A stretch of 64,000 bases of DNA from Halobacteriales archaeon YIM A00010 (GTDB lineage: Archaea; Halobacteriota; Halobacteria; Halobacteriales; Haloarculaceae), in NCBI GenBank assembly GCA_025041175.1, contig JAKCFJ010000001.1:496001-560000 (forward strand), written 5' to 3'. Below, one piece after another: positions 50,770 to 60,304 of this stretch. The notes beneath the pieces were generated by a model. It ran no database searches, was not told where the DNA came from, and saw only the letters and a list, made by a program, of their open reading frames with translations. Numbering within the stretch: the stretch's first letter is position 1; every line of letters begins with the position of its first letter. A program made the position numbers and the translations under genes.

Positions 50770-51825
50770 GTGAACGATTCGAATAACGTTTCGCGGCCAG
50801 GTGACACGATGCGCGAGCGTGTCGGTGAGACGCGTCTGAAAATATGGCTGCTGATCAGCGCGAACCGTTGGCTCGTCACTGGCCTCATACTCGCGGGCAC
50901 GTACGTGTCTCTTCTCGTGCTCCACGTGCTCGGTCCCAGTACGTCCCAGAAACTCACAACGACCAGCGGGGTGGCCTCGGTGTTCGGTTCGATGGTCATC
51001 GCCATCGTCACGAGCGTAACCCTCGTCCTCTCGATTTCGCAGTTCGTGCTCGCCGAGGAGATCGGCACGCTCGGTGAACAACGCGAGCGCATGGCGAACG
51101 AAACCGAGTTTCGAGAAGAGATAGAGGAGACCGCGGGCATCGGTGTGGGTCCGGCTGAGCCCTCCCGATTCCTCCGGATGCTCATCGAAACGGCCGATAC
51201 GCGCGCGAAGGAGCTCAACGAGGCGGTCACTGAGAGCTCCGCCTCGGAGCAATTAGAAGGGATCGCCGAATACACTGACGGGCTTATCGAACACAGCCAG
51301 ACCGTCACCGACGATCTGGCAGGCGCGGAGTTCGGCTCGTTCGAGCTGCTGCTTCCCGTCCTAAACTACAACTACTCGTGGAAGGTGTTCGCCGCGCGGT
51401 CCCTCCGCGACGAATACGCCGAGTCGCTCTCGGAGGAGGCAGACGAGGCGTTCGACGATCTGATCGAAGTGCTGCGGTTTTTTGGGCCGGCACGGGAGCA
51501 CTTCAAAACCCTCTACGTTCAGTGGGAGATCATCAACATCTCACGGGGCGTGCTCTACGGCGCGATGCCGGCGCTGGCCATCGCAGGCTACATGATGCTC
51601 GAATTCGACGCCTCGCTGCTCCCTGGGACGGTGTTCGGCGTCAGTACCGCCTATCTCGTCGTCAGTTTCCTCTACGTGGCCACGTTCGTCCCGTTCGCCG
51701 TGTTGCTCGCCTACGTTCTCCGTATTCTCACGATCATGAAGCGAACGCTGTCGATCGGACCGTTCATCCTCCGGGAGACCGAGCAGTTGGAGAACATTCG
51801 TCACGAGGAGTTAGATGAAATCTAA
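50770..51825 (+). CDS. haloarchaeal membrane protein, member 1 of a three-copy family
   Basis: A 351-residue protein with four to five membrane segments: two near the N-terminus (WLVTGLILAGTYVSLLVLHV and VIAIVTSVTLVLSISQFVLA), a soluble middle of about 170 residues (LRDEYAESLSEEADEAF, LRFFGPAREHFKTLYVQW) and two or more at the C-terminus. The start is GTG. Paralogous to 52238-53271 and 57218-58264: all share the block QFVLxEE / GPAREHFKTLYxQWE / RILTIMKRTLSIGPFIL. I do not recognise a named family. Confidence 0.78.
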   Translation: MNDSNNVSRPGDTMRERVGETRLKIWLLISANRWLVTGLILAGTYVSLLVLHVLGPSTSQKLTTTSGVASVFGSMVIAIVTSVTLVLSISQFVLAEEIGTLGEQRERMANETEFREEIEETAGIGVGPAEPSRFLRMLIETADTRAKELNEAVTESSASEQLEGIAEYTDGLIEHSQTVTDDLAGAEFGSFELLLPVLNYNYSWKVFAARSLRDEYAESLSEEADEAFDDLIEVLRFFGPAREHFKTLYVQWEIINISRGVLYGAMPALAIAGYMMLEFDASLLPGTVFGVSTAYLVVSFLYVATFVPFAVLLAYVLRILTIMKRTLSIGPFILRETEQLENIRHEELDEI

Positions 51826-51979
51826 TCGAAGACCGATACGGATTCGAAGTGATCCCACGAGTGCGAACTAACACAGCGAAAGCGTTGGATCGGAGATTCA
51901 TCCCGTGACGCGAGGGGATCCTCCGCGATAGCCTCTTCCGGCTCCGTGGAACTATATACGTCTCGTCGATACTAGGGCT

Positions 51980-52168
51980 ATGGCCGAACAGCAGTACGAA
52001 TACCACGTCGAGCCGGTCTCTATATCACCGAGTGAGCTACGTGACGAGCGGTACAAGCTCAACGAGCTCCTGAACGAACTGGCTGGCGAGGGCTGGGTGC
52101 TAGAGGATACTCTCTGTATCACTTCTTCATCCCTGCTGTTTTTCTTTCATCGTCCAATTGATTCATGA
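51980..52168 (+). CDS. DUF4177 family small protein
   Basis: A 62-residue protein: QQYEYHVEPVSISPSELRDE, then LNELLNELAGEGWVLEDTL and a beta-strand end SSSLLFFFHRPID. This is the DUF4177 pattern (short antiparallel sheet with one helix). Role unknown. A TATA-like element AACTATATACG sits about 25 bases upstream. Confidence 0.8.
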   Translation: MAEQQYEYHVEPVSISPSELRDERYKLNELLNELAGEGWVLEDTLCITSSSLLFFFHRPIDS

Positions 52169-52237
52169 TCTGTCTTACACCAATTCCGGCGCTGGACGTC
52201 GGTCGCTTCGGTTGCCATCAGTTGACACGTTCGATCA

Positions 52238-53271
52238 CTACTCCCACTCGATGTTGGTAGCGCGTCCCGAACTGCGGAGGATGAACGGCCCGATTGCGAG
52301 CGTGCGCTTGGCAACCGTTGCGAGCCGCAGCACATAGGCCGTAAGCAGTAGAAATGGGAACGAACCGACGGTGATACCAGCGCTGACGATCCAGACGAGA
52401 TTACTGATGCCCAACGTGACGCCCGGAAACGACGAGGGCGCGAGATACGTCGCGAGGGCGGCAGAGCTAACAAGCGCGGAATCGACGTATAGAGGATACT
52501 CCGGGAGAGATCGACCAGTTCCCACTGGAAATACAGCGTCTTAATGTGTTCGCGTGCTGGGCCGAAGAACGTGAGCACCCTGATGAGGTCAATGAGGGCG
52601 CGCTGTTCGTCATCGCTCATATCCTCACCGAAGATGTCCCGAAGCCGGTGTGCTTGATAGATCTTCCACGAGTAGTTGTAATCGAGGGCTGCTTTGACGA
52701 CAGCGTAACTCCCGAAATCCTCGTCCTCGAGGTTTTCGCTGACCACTTCCGCATCGTCAGTGATATTATCAACGAACTGGTTCGTGTTCGTGACGAGATC
52801 GTCATTCGAGTTGCCGGAGACGGTTTCGCGGAGGGTTTCAGCCTTTTCGGTCGTGTTCTCGACAAGGGCGCGAAGGAACGCGGCAGGCTCGGGGGGGCTG
52901 GCCGTCCCGAAGATGTCCTCGACGTCGCCCCGAAACGACATCGATCCGCTCATCCGCTCTCGCTGGTCTGGGAGCGGTCCGAGTTCCTGGGACAGTACCA
53001 ACTGATTGATCGTTACGACGAGTGTCACACCTGTGATCAGTGCAGTGATGAACGCCTGAAAGGTGTACCGCGTCGGAACGGACTGTGTCATATACGTTCG
53101 GAACGCTGGCACAGAGTACGCACCGAGACCCACGAAGACACCGAACATCACGATCGCGAGTATCCCGGCCAGTAACGTTCGGTTCATGGTCATCAGAACA
53201 TAGAGCCGGAGTCGGCTCCGCCGGTTCCCGACTCTCTCTTCCATCGTATTACCCGGATTCGATTCACTCAT
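52238..53271 (-). pseudogene. membrane protein, member 2 of the three-copy family, frameshifted
   Basis: The N-terminal 275 codons (from ATG 53271) match the product of 50770-51825: LLAGILAIVMFGVFVGLGAY, FGSYAVVKAALDYNYSWKIY, LTFFGPAREHIKTLYFQWEL. At about 52474-52481 a single-base loss shifts the frame; the true C-terminal membrane part continues in another frame to 52238 (YVLRLATVAKRTLAIGPFIL, matching the paralogue). Without correction the ORF reads into Arg/Ser-rich non-protein text until 52147. It may also be a sequencing error. Confidence 0.8.
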
Positions 53272-53463
53272 CGGATACCGCTACTCCTACCAGTGACAAA
53301 AAAGTGGCACTGACAGGTGTGTTCTGTGAATGACGGCCGCGCTCGCCAACAGCTCTGGTGACCAGATAGAAATCAGAATAGCCCACTGTTGATCTCGATC
53401 GCCTCGTTGCTACCAAACTGCTATCCCGTCCGTACGGCCCGAGCGGCCCTGCCAAAAATTCCG

Positions 53464-54648
53464 TCAATCACCATCGGCTGCTGCATCGTCGTCCTCGTCC
53501 GACGATTCCTCGCGCGTCGACCGGAGGGTGGCCCCAACACTCTCACCGATCGACACGTCGGGTGTGAGGGGGTCGCCGCGGACCAGCTCGGGAAGGACGA
53601 TGCGGATCGCTTCGAGCATCACGGTGAAGATGATCGGCAAGAGGAAAAACCCGTACCAGCCGAACAGTATGGGACCGAGCAGATAGCCAAACATGAGTAG
53701 TACCGCATCGAGCTGTCGGCCAGTGATGTAGGGTTGGAGGAACGTCTGGGGGAGGATATCGAGGACGAGAAAGTAGACGAGGAGTGTTCCACCGACGAAC
53801 GCGAGCCCAGTCCCACCCGCCTCGACCGCCTGCACAGCAAGGTAGGCGACGACCGGCACGTAGATGAGCTTGCCGACGACGATGGGGACGAGGCTGGCGA
53901 TGCCGGTGAGAAATCCCAACACGAGGACCATTGGGACGCGAAGCCCCCCGGGTGCGAGAACGTTCGTTGCCCAGTAGGCGATCATTGCGAGAGCGGCCAT
54001 GGCGACGACGAACAGTAGATTGCCGAAGAACACCGATTCGAGGTCCTCATCGACCGCCGCTGCGTAGGCGTACGCGACGGTATCCCGCCCGCCGAACAGT
54101 TCCTGCAGTCCGCCAGCGAGGTGGGTGTCGTTTCGCAACAGGAAATACGAGAGCGTCAGCGCGAGTCCCACGAGCAGCAACCCCCCGGCGACCGCGCCGA
54201 ACACCTGCGATCCCACATCCAGTAGCGTCCCGGCCACCTGCTGGGGCTGGCTGATGGACTGTCCCGGGTTTTGGAGCAGCGTGGTTACCGTTTCGCGCTG
54301 CTTGTCCGGGAGCGCACCCAGGTCGAGTACTCCGCCGACTGCAGCGGAACCGCCGGCATCGAACACCTGTTGGACCTGCTGGACGAGTCGCACCCCGATG
54401 TACGCTACGAGCAGGACGATCGGAAGGACAACTAGCAGGACGGTTCCGCCCGCCGCGACGCCGTCCGACTCGGTATGGCGCGCCAGCCGCCGGCAGATCG
54501 GTCGCGTCGCGTAGTAGCCGAAGACGCCGAGCACTACCATCCCAACGAAGGAGTAGACGATGAACGCCGCGGCGACGGCGAGGGCGAGAATGAACGCCCA
54601 CCACCCGACGCGTGCCCGGTTAGCCAGGGGACCAGCTTCACGACTCAT
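53464..54648 (-). CDS. AI-2E/PerM family membrane protein
   Basis: A 394-residue protein of the AI-2E transporter (UPF0118/PerM) family with seven to eight membrane segments. Features: WWAFILALAVAAAFIVYSFV, VFGYYATRPICRRL, a soluble middle, and PMVLVLGFLTGIASLVPIVV then GPILFGWYGFFLLPIIF. The family includes export and sodium/proton antiport proteins; the substrate here is unknown. Start at ATG 54648 (MSREAGPL). Acidic Asp/Ala-rich tail at the C-terminus. Confidence 0.88.
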   Translation of the reverse strand: MSREAGPLANRARVGWWAFILALAVAAAFIVYSFVGMVVLGVFGYYATRPICRRLARHTESDGVAAGGTVLLVVLPIVLLVAYIGVRLVQQVQQVFDAGGSAAVGGVLDLGALPDKQRETVTTLLQNPGQSISQPQQVAGTLLDVGSQVFGAVAGGLLLVGLALTLSYFLLRNDTHLAGGLQELFGGRDTVAYAYAAAVDEDLESVFFGNLLFVVAMAALAMIAYWATNVLAPGGLRVPMVLVLGFLTGIASLVPIVVGKLIYVPVVAYLAVQAVEAGGTGLAFVGGTLLVYFLVLDILPQTFLQPYITGRQLDAVLLMFGYLLGPILFGWYGFFLLPIIFTVMLEAIRIVLPELVRGDPLTPDVSIGESVGATLRSTREESSDEDDDAAADGD

Positions 54649-54860
54649 TCTACTCCGACGAACAGCTCTTGCCGGGAAATAATTGTGGTTACAGCCGACG
54701 TCACTTCTCGACGCCTCGTTTGCCTTATCCACCGACAGTATGTCCACAGTGCTACGGATGGGTGCACCGTCTACGCTGGCGGGAGATCGGCCTACATCAC
54801 GCTTAACAACGCTGTCTTGGCAAGCAACGGTCTTTCATCACTCCAAGAGAAGACGTTGGT

Positions 54861-55250
54861 ATGGTTGGCGTGCTTGCAATCGGAAAGAAGGCGGTGATGT
54901 TCGGATACAAGCGCTACGGGCTTCCCGGAGCGATTATGACCGGCGGCGCCACAGCGATCGGATACGTCGTCGTGCGGCGGGCGCTCAGATCGACCATCGA
55001 TCTGGATTCCGTCAAATCAGCAATCGATACAGATGACCTCAAATCGGCAGTCGAGGAGAAAGGCGTGGACGCAGTCCGTGAGAGGGACACTCTCGAATCG
55101 GCGATCGACGAGGACGAACTCGAATCCGCCGTCGACATAGATGTGGTTCAATCCGCTGCTGAAGCGGAGGCTGATGAACTAGCCGAGACCACAGAATCGA
55201 CGAACGAAGACCACGGTGATGAACACTCGGATGAAGAAGAATCATCGTGA
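54861..55250 (+). CDS. GYKRYGLPGA-motif protein with acidic tail
   Basis: A 129-residue protein. Its first 40 residues (VLAIGKKAVMFGYKRYGLPG, then a membrane segment AIMTGGATAIGYVVV) match the microprotein at 48526-48690. The remainder is a repetitive acidic tail with DLDSVKSAIDTDDLKSAV, LESAIDEDELESAV and a DHGDEHSDEEESS end. Likely anchored at the membrane with a soluble acidic extension. Unrecognised family. Confidence 0.72.
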   Translation: MVGVLAIGKKAVMFGYKRYGLPGAIMTGGATAIGYVVVRRALRSTIDLDSVKSAIDTDDLKSAVEEKGVDAVRERDTLESAIDEDELESAVDIDVVQSAAEAEADELAETTESTNEDHGDEHSDEEESS

Positions 55251-55258
55251 GCAGTATA

Positions 55259-55807
55259 CTACTCTGTGTCGTCGTTCGAGTGTTCGAGCCGCCATACGTC
55301 GACGTTCGGCCCCGTCGCCGCATCGTGTTCGGCAACGGTAGCGAGAACGTCACGAGCGAGCGACTCCGCGGTGTCGAGATCCACGTCCAGAGCAACCCCT
55401 TCGAGCCGGCCGAACGCGATCTGCACGCCGCTACCGACCGCCAGCACGTCCTCGTCTAGAATTCGTCCATCGCTACCAACTTCGCGGATCCGGGCGACTG
55501 ACGCATCATCGTACGCCGAGACGATCGCATCGACACCCGCGGTGTCGGCGACTGTTGCGCCAACACGGGCGAGACGCTGTATCCCCATGTTTTCCCCTCG
55601 TTCGGTCCGGTAGCCCTGTATTTCGGATTCGAGCCGCCGCCTAAATTCGTCGATCCCGCCGGGGTCGCCCGTTACTGCGGCCCCCACTGGCGCGAAGTCG
55701 AACACCTTCCGTTCGTCGTCGCTCCGGACAGTGGTTCCGCTGGTGACCCGCCGGTCGCCAGCGAGGACAGCTCCGCTCCCAGTCTCGATCCCAACGATCG
55801 TTCCCAT
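55259..55807 (-). CDS. proteasome-beta-like Ntn-hydrolase family protein
   Basis: A 182-residue protein of the 20S proteasome-beta fold: MGTIVGIETGSGAVLAGDRR at the N-terminus, then VGAAVTGDPGGIDEFRRRL and AYDDASVARIREVGSDGRIL. The true proteasome beta gene has a propeptide and a TTT nucleophile; here no propeptide is present and the only Thr near the start is at position 3. A regulatory or inactive paralogue is therefore likely. Start at ATG 55807. Confidence 0.8.
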   Translation of the reverse strand: MGTIVGIETGSGAVLAGDRRVTSGTTVRSDDERKVFDFAPVGAAVTGDPGGIDEFRRRLESEIQGYRTERGENMGIQRLARVGATVADTAGVDAIVSAYDDASVARIREVGSDGRILDEDVLAVGSGVQIAFGRLEGVALDVDLDTAESLARDVLATVAEHDAATGPNVDVWRLEHSNDDTE

Positions 55808-56035
55808 GTATGAACCGACGGCAACTGCGTGTAAGAGCCTTGTTCCCCCCGGAGACACGGTCGAGGTCCAGTACACCCGGACACGAATAGCTCAACACGC
55901 AGGTGACCGCATCCTGGACAACAGGATTGGTCCCGGTCAATCAGGCGACATATCGGTACATGAATCGTGTCCGGGTGTAAGCCCGATTGAGCCAGTCGAC
56001 GACAGTGTGTACGGACAGGACGACTGTGATCTCGA

Positions 56036-56893
56036 TCAGTCACTAGATCGTTCGAGGATGGTTTGGATTCGCTGGATGAGGCCATGCTCCGATGTCGGTC
56101 CATCCACTTCCGCTGTGGACCGGCCGGCGAGGACGACGTTGACGACAATCCCCCACAGCAGGATGAACGCGCCGACGTACATCCAGAGCAATATGAGAAT
56201 CACGCTGCCGACCACGCCGTACATGTCATTAATTGGTGTCACTGCCGCGTACACATGAAAGAGCCCCTGGAGGAGTCCCCAGCCGATCGCAGCGACAGCT
56301 GCCCCGGGGATGATCTCCCGGAACGTGACCGGGACGGGCGGGAAGATGTAGTACAACGGGAGAAAGACGATCGTGAGACCGATAAGCAATAATATCGGGG
56401 CGACCGCGCCGAGCAGCGGCAGCCTCGCAACCAGTGCGAGGAATACTCCGGCCACAATCATCGCTGCGACCGCCACGCTGATTGCGAGGAAGCCAACAAG
56501 ACCGTCGCGGACTTGACGCATGAGAGATTTTCCATCGGGCTGACTGTACAGCTGTCGGAACACGATGTCTACCCCTCTGATGATGCGGATGATACTCCAG
56601 ACGAGTACGGCCACCCCGAGGATCGATCCATTGGCCTCGGTGCGCGCGGTGCGCACCGCCTCCACGATCACGGCTTGTCCACTCGGTGAAAGGTATTGGC
56701 GCGTCCACTCGATGAGTTGCTCGGTGACGGTGTCTCCAGCGACGGTTGCGGCACTGATCCAGACGAGAAGGATGATCGGCAGCAGCGAGAGGAACGTGTA
56801 AAACGCGAGGCTTCCCGCCAGAAACGAGAGGTTGTGTGCACGCGTTTCTCTCAGAATCACTCGTACTGTCGTGAGCCACTCGGGGTCTCTCAT
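56036..56893 (-). CDS. YihY/BrkB family membrane protein
   Basis: A 285-residue protein with six membrane segments. Characteristic blocks: AHNLSFLAGSLAFYTFLSLL at the first helix, VLVWSIIRIIRGVDIVFRQL, FREIIPGAAVAAIGWGLLQG and YGVVGSVILILLWMYVGAFI. Family members are called YihY, virulence factor BrkB or tRNA-processing ribonuclease BN (the latter is wrong in most cases). Role unknown; probably membrane homeostasis or transport. Confidence 0.9.
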   Translation of the reverse strand: MRDPEWLTTVRVILRETRAHNLSFLAGSLAFYTFLSLLPIILLVWISAATVAGDTVTEQLIEWTRQYLSPSGQAVIVEAVRTARTEANGSILGVAVLVWSIIRIIRGVDIVFRQLYSQPDGKSLMRQVRDGLVGFLAISVAVAAMIVAGVFLALVARLPLLGAVAPILLLIGLTIVFLPLYYIFPPVPVTFREIIPGAAVAAIGWGLLQGLFHVYAAVTPINDMYGVVGSVILILLWMYVGAFILLWGIVVNVVLAGRSTAEVDGPTSEHGLIQRIQTILERSSD

Positions 56894-57217
56894 TGTAGCA
56901 GTCTCCTGTACTCGTTCACCTAGTCCGACTCATACCTGTAGTGTCTTGTTGGCTGTCTTTCCGTGCACAGCGTCGGCCGTCGCTTCTGTCTGGTCTATCC
57001 ACTGACCACTATGTTCTGAAACGGTATCGGTCGCGTCTGGTCCGATCACAAAGCCAGCTCCCCGCCTGAGACGGCTCCAAACCCGAGACCATCCCATGCG
57101 AAGGTCAGGTCCTCGCCCACCAAGGTGTTGGCGATTGTACGGATCGAGATGGATTCTGATCGATGAGCAGAAATATTCGACCGTTCCTGTTGCTGCCGTC
57201 CGAACACTCACACCGTT
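56894..57217. other. 324-bp gap, no gene supported
   Basis: Mixed composition. A 93-codon minus-strand ORF (56930-57211) is Arg/Gly-rich and lacks the acidic character of real genes; not called. It should hold the promoter of the YihY gene; I see no repeat or RNA feature. Confidence 0.5.
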
Positions 57218-58264
57218 CTACTCCTCCCCGTACGAAACCGCGAAGGACCCCTCGCTGTGATCCTTCTGGGGGAGCAGCGGCCCAACCGCCGCGGTCCGCC
57301 GGGTTAGCGTCGCAGTCCGTAGGATGTACGATCCGAGGAGGATCAGTGGGACGAAAACCACTGTCGCAAGCAGCGAGGTCACGTAGGGGAGGTACGCGGG
57401 CGTGATCGTCGTACCGCCGGTGGCGCCGTGCAGCAGAGCGATGAGGACGGACGCCAACACCGCTGGCACGCCGCAGTAGATCGTCAGCTGGGAGAATCGG
57501 GTGAGTTCGCGTTGCAAGTATATCGTCTTGAACTGTTCCTGTGCGGTGCTGAACAGCTGTAGCGTCTCGATTAGTTCGTCGAACGCCTGGCTGGTCTCCG
57601 CTGAAAGCGCAGGAGCCTCGTTGCGGAAGTGTCTGGCGGCATACAACTGCCGGAGGTCATCGTACTCGACCGCTGCTGAGAGAGCGTCGAGCGTGTTCAC
57701 CTCCGCGCTACTCAGGGTTTCGTCGATCTGCTCGGCGCTGTCAGTAACGCTGGCAGCGTAGTGGACGATCTGGTCGCGATACTCCTCGTTGTCGTTATCG
57801 TCGACGGCGTCGGCAAGAACGCCCGCGCGCTGACGGATGTCCGTAGCGATCAGTTCGAGCAATCGCGTTGGCTCTGCTGGGGCCGCTGGCACGCCCGTTG
57901 CGGCCGCAACGTCCTGGCGGAACTCCAGCACACTCCCGCGGCGGTCACGGAATTCGCCGGCCGGAGTGAACTCCTCAGAGAGGATGAGCTGATTGACCGA
58001 AACGACCAGTGTGACGAGCGAGAACGTACCGGCAATCATTCCGCTCGCCATCCGGGTGATCGAATCGTCGTTCGTGAACGCGACCACCCCAAACAGGTGA
58101 AGCAGGAGAAACAGTCCGAAGAGCGCGACCGAGCCGCCGATTGTGAGAAACATCCGGTCCCCATCGACTAACACCCACTTCACGAATTGGTGTCGTGAAT
58201 TTGTCTGTCTATAAACATTATCCTCGGACGACGCTTCTGCTCCGCTAGTACTGGTAGAACCCAT
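57218..58264 (-). CDS. haloarchaeal membrane protein, member 3 of the three-copy family
   Basis: A 348-residue paralogue of 50770-51825. Shared blocks: MASGMIAGTFSLVTLVVSVN (then QLILSEEF), EQFKTIYLQRELTRFSQL and ILRTATLTRRTAAVGPLLP. About four membrane segments and a soluble central domain; the N-terminal extension is Ser/Thr-rich. It lacks the GPAREH wording (STAQEQ instead). Start at 58264 (MGSTSTSG), which removes eight residues from the longest reading. Confidence 0.78.
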   Translation of the reverse strand: MGSTSTSGAEASSEDNVYRQTNSRHQFVKWVLVDGDRMFLTIGGSVALFGLFLLLHLFGVVAFTNDDSITRMASGMIAGTFSLVTLVVSVNQLILSEEFTPAGEFRDRRGSVLEFRQDVAAATGVPAAPAEPTRLLELIATDIRQRAGVLADAVDDNDNEEYRDQIVHYAASVTDSAEQIDETLSSAEVNTLDALSAAVEYDDLRQLYAARHFRNEAPALSAETSQAFDELIETLQLFSTAQEQFKTIYLQRELTRFSQLTIYCGVPAVLASVLIALLHGATGGTTITPAYLPYVTSLLATVVFVPLILLGSYILRTATLTRRTAAVGPLLPQKDHSEGSFAVSYGEE

Positions 58265-58549
58265 GCTGTGAACTCGACGCGATAACATAATGAACCTTGG
58301 TTACATCGGGGGGGAGGCTTATACTGTCGGACCTGTGGACAGAGTACGACGGACGAGCCAGCTGCTGTCTGGCGACTCACCAGCAGCCGATACGCAATCA
58401 CCCCTGTCCGACAGTACACCACTCGATATATCTCAAACGTGTCTGCTAGAGTGAGCATCTGCTGTGAAGGGGGTATACTGAAATGCGTTCCCCACGTCCA
58501 TTCCATCCATGACTGCCGATGGGGAATACGATGCCAGGGGTGGGCAGCG

Positions 58550-59059
58550 GTGACGGTTCCTTCGGAGCACTCGACTCGTCGTCGCTTCGTGGCGACAGTG
58601 GGCGGCGGAGCAGTAGCCCTCCTCGGCGGCTGTATTGGAACGAGCGATAAACCAACGTACGAGGAAGGCGAGGTAAACACGTCCGACATCAACGAGTCGA
58701 ACCGGTCCCCTCGCTCAGCCGAGGAACAGATCGCAGCGGAGGCGCTCGCAGAGACGGCAGCCAACGAATCCGCACGCCCAGTCGACTCGCTCGAACTCGA
58801 ACAGCACGAGTTCGTCGTCAAATCGGGGTACAAAGGTCCGATGGTACAGGGTATCGTCGCCAATACTGGGGGTGAGCGTATCAGGCTTGCCGAGGTTCGT
58901 GTGCGTGTATACGACGCTGCCGGTGACCAGCTCGGACGATATCTCGACAGCACGGGTGATATTGGGGGCGGGACAACGTGGCGGTTCACCGCCGTCCTTC
59001 TCGAGTCGGTTGCGGACATCGCTGACTACGATATCGCCGTGCTCGGTGTTCCAAAATGA
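58550..59059 (+). CDS. Tat-type lipoprotein with FxLYD-like domain
   Basis: A 169-residue exported lipoprotein. Signal STRRRFVATVGGGAVALLGG ends in a lipobox Cys. The mature part starts with an acidic, low-complexity linker and then a single beta domain (EFVVKSGYKGPMVQGIVANT, RVYDAAGDQLGRYLDS, TTWRFTAVLLES), resembling FxLYD domains of haloarchaeal surface proteins. GTG at 58550 is the likely start, because ATGs further upstream lead to a Cys/His-rich reading. Confidence 0.75.
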   Translation: MTVPSEHSTRRRFVATVGGGAVALLGGCIGTSDKPTYEEGEVNTSDINESNRSPRSAEEQIAAEALAETAANESARPVDSLELEQHEFVVKSGYKGPMVQGIVANTGGERIRLAEVRVRVYDAAGDQLGRYLDSTGDIGGGTTWRFTAVLLESVADIADYDIAVLGVPK

Positions 59060-59247
59060 GTCATCGATCGGGAACGAGAAATCGGTAGCGGCGTCTTTCT
59101 GCTACGACTTCGCTTGGCTCCGCGCCGACAACTATCCGTTCGAGTCTTCTGAGAAACGACAGCCGTACTGACACGCCGGGGTGCCCCACTCACGGTGTTC
59201 GCGCAGAAGAGAAACGCACATACCACCCGACTATTTTCGCTTACATA

Positions 59248-60276
59248 ATGCTGTTCAGTGTCCCGGACACGCCGGTCGGGAACGTGGCTGTCATCGTCGT
59301 TGCGACGGGATTCATCTGGTTCGGGAGCGGGTGGCTTGAAGCATCCGCGGAGCGACTCGCCGGACACTACGGGCTGCCGGCGGTGGTGCAAGGCTCGGTC
59401 GTGGTCGCGGTTGGATCGAGTTTCCCCGAGCTTGCGAGCGTGGTTTTCACAGCGCTGGCTGGCGCGTTCGACATGGGCGTGGGCGCGATCGTCGGCTCGG
59501 CGGTGTTCAACGTCCTCGTGATTCCCGCGCTAGCGGGCATCTTTACCGACACGGAGATCGAGTCCAGTCGCACGGTCGTGTACAAGGAGGCCCAGTTTTA
59601 CATGATCGCCGTTTCGGCGCTGGTCGTCACGTTCGCGCTGGCCGTGATCTACGCGCCGGTTTCCGACGGGCCGGGGATTTCGGGGCTGATCACGCGCCCG
59701 TTGGCTGCGATTCCGCTCTTGCTGTACGGGCTGTACCTCTTCATCCAGTGGCAGGATGTGAGTGACAGCCAACGGGAAACGAGCGGTGCGGGCGGCGTGC
59801 TCCGGTCGTGGGGGAAGCTCGTCGTTGGCTTGCTCGTCATTTTACTCGCCGTCGAGCAGCTCGTTGGGAGCGTGAAAGCGCTCGGAACCACGTTCGGCAT
59901 ACCGGAGTTCCTCGCTGGCGTGACGATCGTTGCGGCGGCAACGAGCCTGCCGGACACGCTGGTGAGCGTTCGGTCGGCTCGCGCCGGGAAGGATATTGCA
60001 AGCCTCGGAAACGTACTCGGATCGAACACGTTCGATCTGCTGGTAGCGCTCCCGCTCGGCGTCCTCATCGACGGAAGCGTCCCGGTGAATTTCGCGGTTG
60101 CGGCCCCGATGATGGGCGTCCTGACGGTCGCAACCATTCTCCTGTTCACCGTTTTGCGGACTGATCTCTCGCTCAGTACCGCCGAATCCTACGTGCTACT
60201 GGTTGGGTATATCCTCTTTGTCGGCTGGGTCGTCGCCGAATCGGTCGGCGTCTCCCGCCTGCTCAAAGGGACGTAG
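59248..60276 (+). CDS. sodium:calcium antiporter (CaCA family)
   Basis: A 342-residue cation exchanger with ten membrane segments in two inverted halves. The two alpha repeats show VAVGSSFPELASVVFTALAG and VGSAVFNVLVIPALAG in the first half, and IVAAATSLPDTLVSVRSARA and LGSNTFDLLVALPLGVLID in the second, with the Glu/Asp ion ligands. Likely exports calcium in exchange for sodium or protons, important in a halophile. No operon partner. Confidence 0.9.
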   Translation: MLFSVPDTPVGNVAVIVVATGFIWFGSGWLEASAERLAGHYGLPAVVQGSVVVAVGSSFPELASVVFTALAGAFDMGVGAIVGSAVFNVLVIPALAGIFTDTEIESSRTVVYKEAQFYMIAVSALVVTFALAVIYAPVSDGPGISGLITRPLAAIPLLLYGLYLFIQWQDVSDSQRETSGAGGVLRSWGKLVVGLLVILLAVEQLVGSVKALGTTFGIPEFLAGVTIVAAATSLPDTLVSVRSARAGKDIASLGNVLGSNTFDLLVALPLGVLIDGSVPVNFAVAAPMMGVLTVATILLFTVLRTDLSLSTAESYVLLVGYILFVGWVVAESVGVSRLLKGT

Positions 60277-60304
60277 CCGACGACACCACCGGGACCCGGA
60301 ACGA

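Noticed and set aside
56930-57211. 93-codon minus-strand ORF between YihY and the third paralogue
   Set aside because: Arg/Gly-rich, lacks acidic residues and any recognisable start context; probably not coding.
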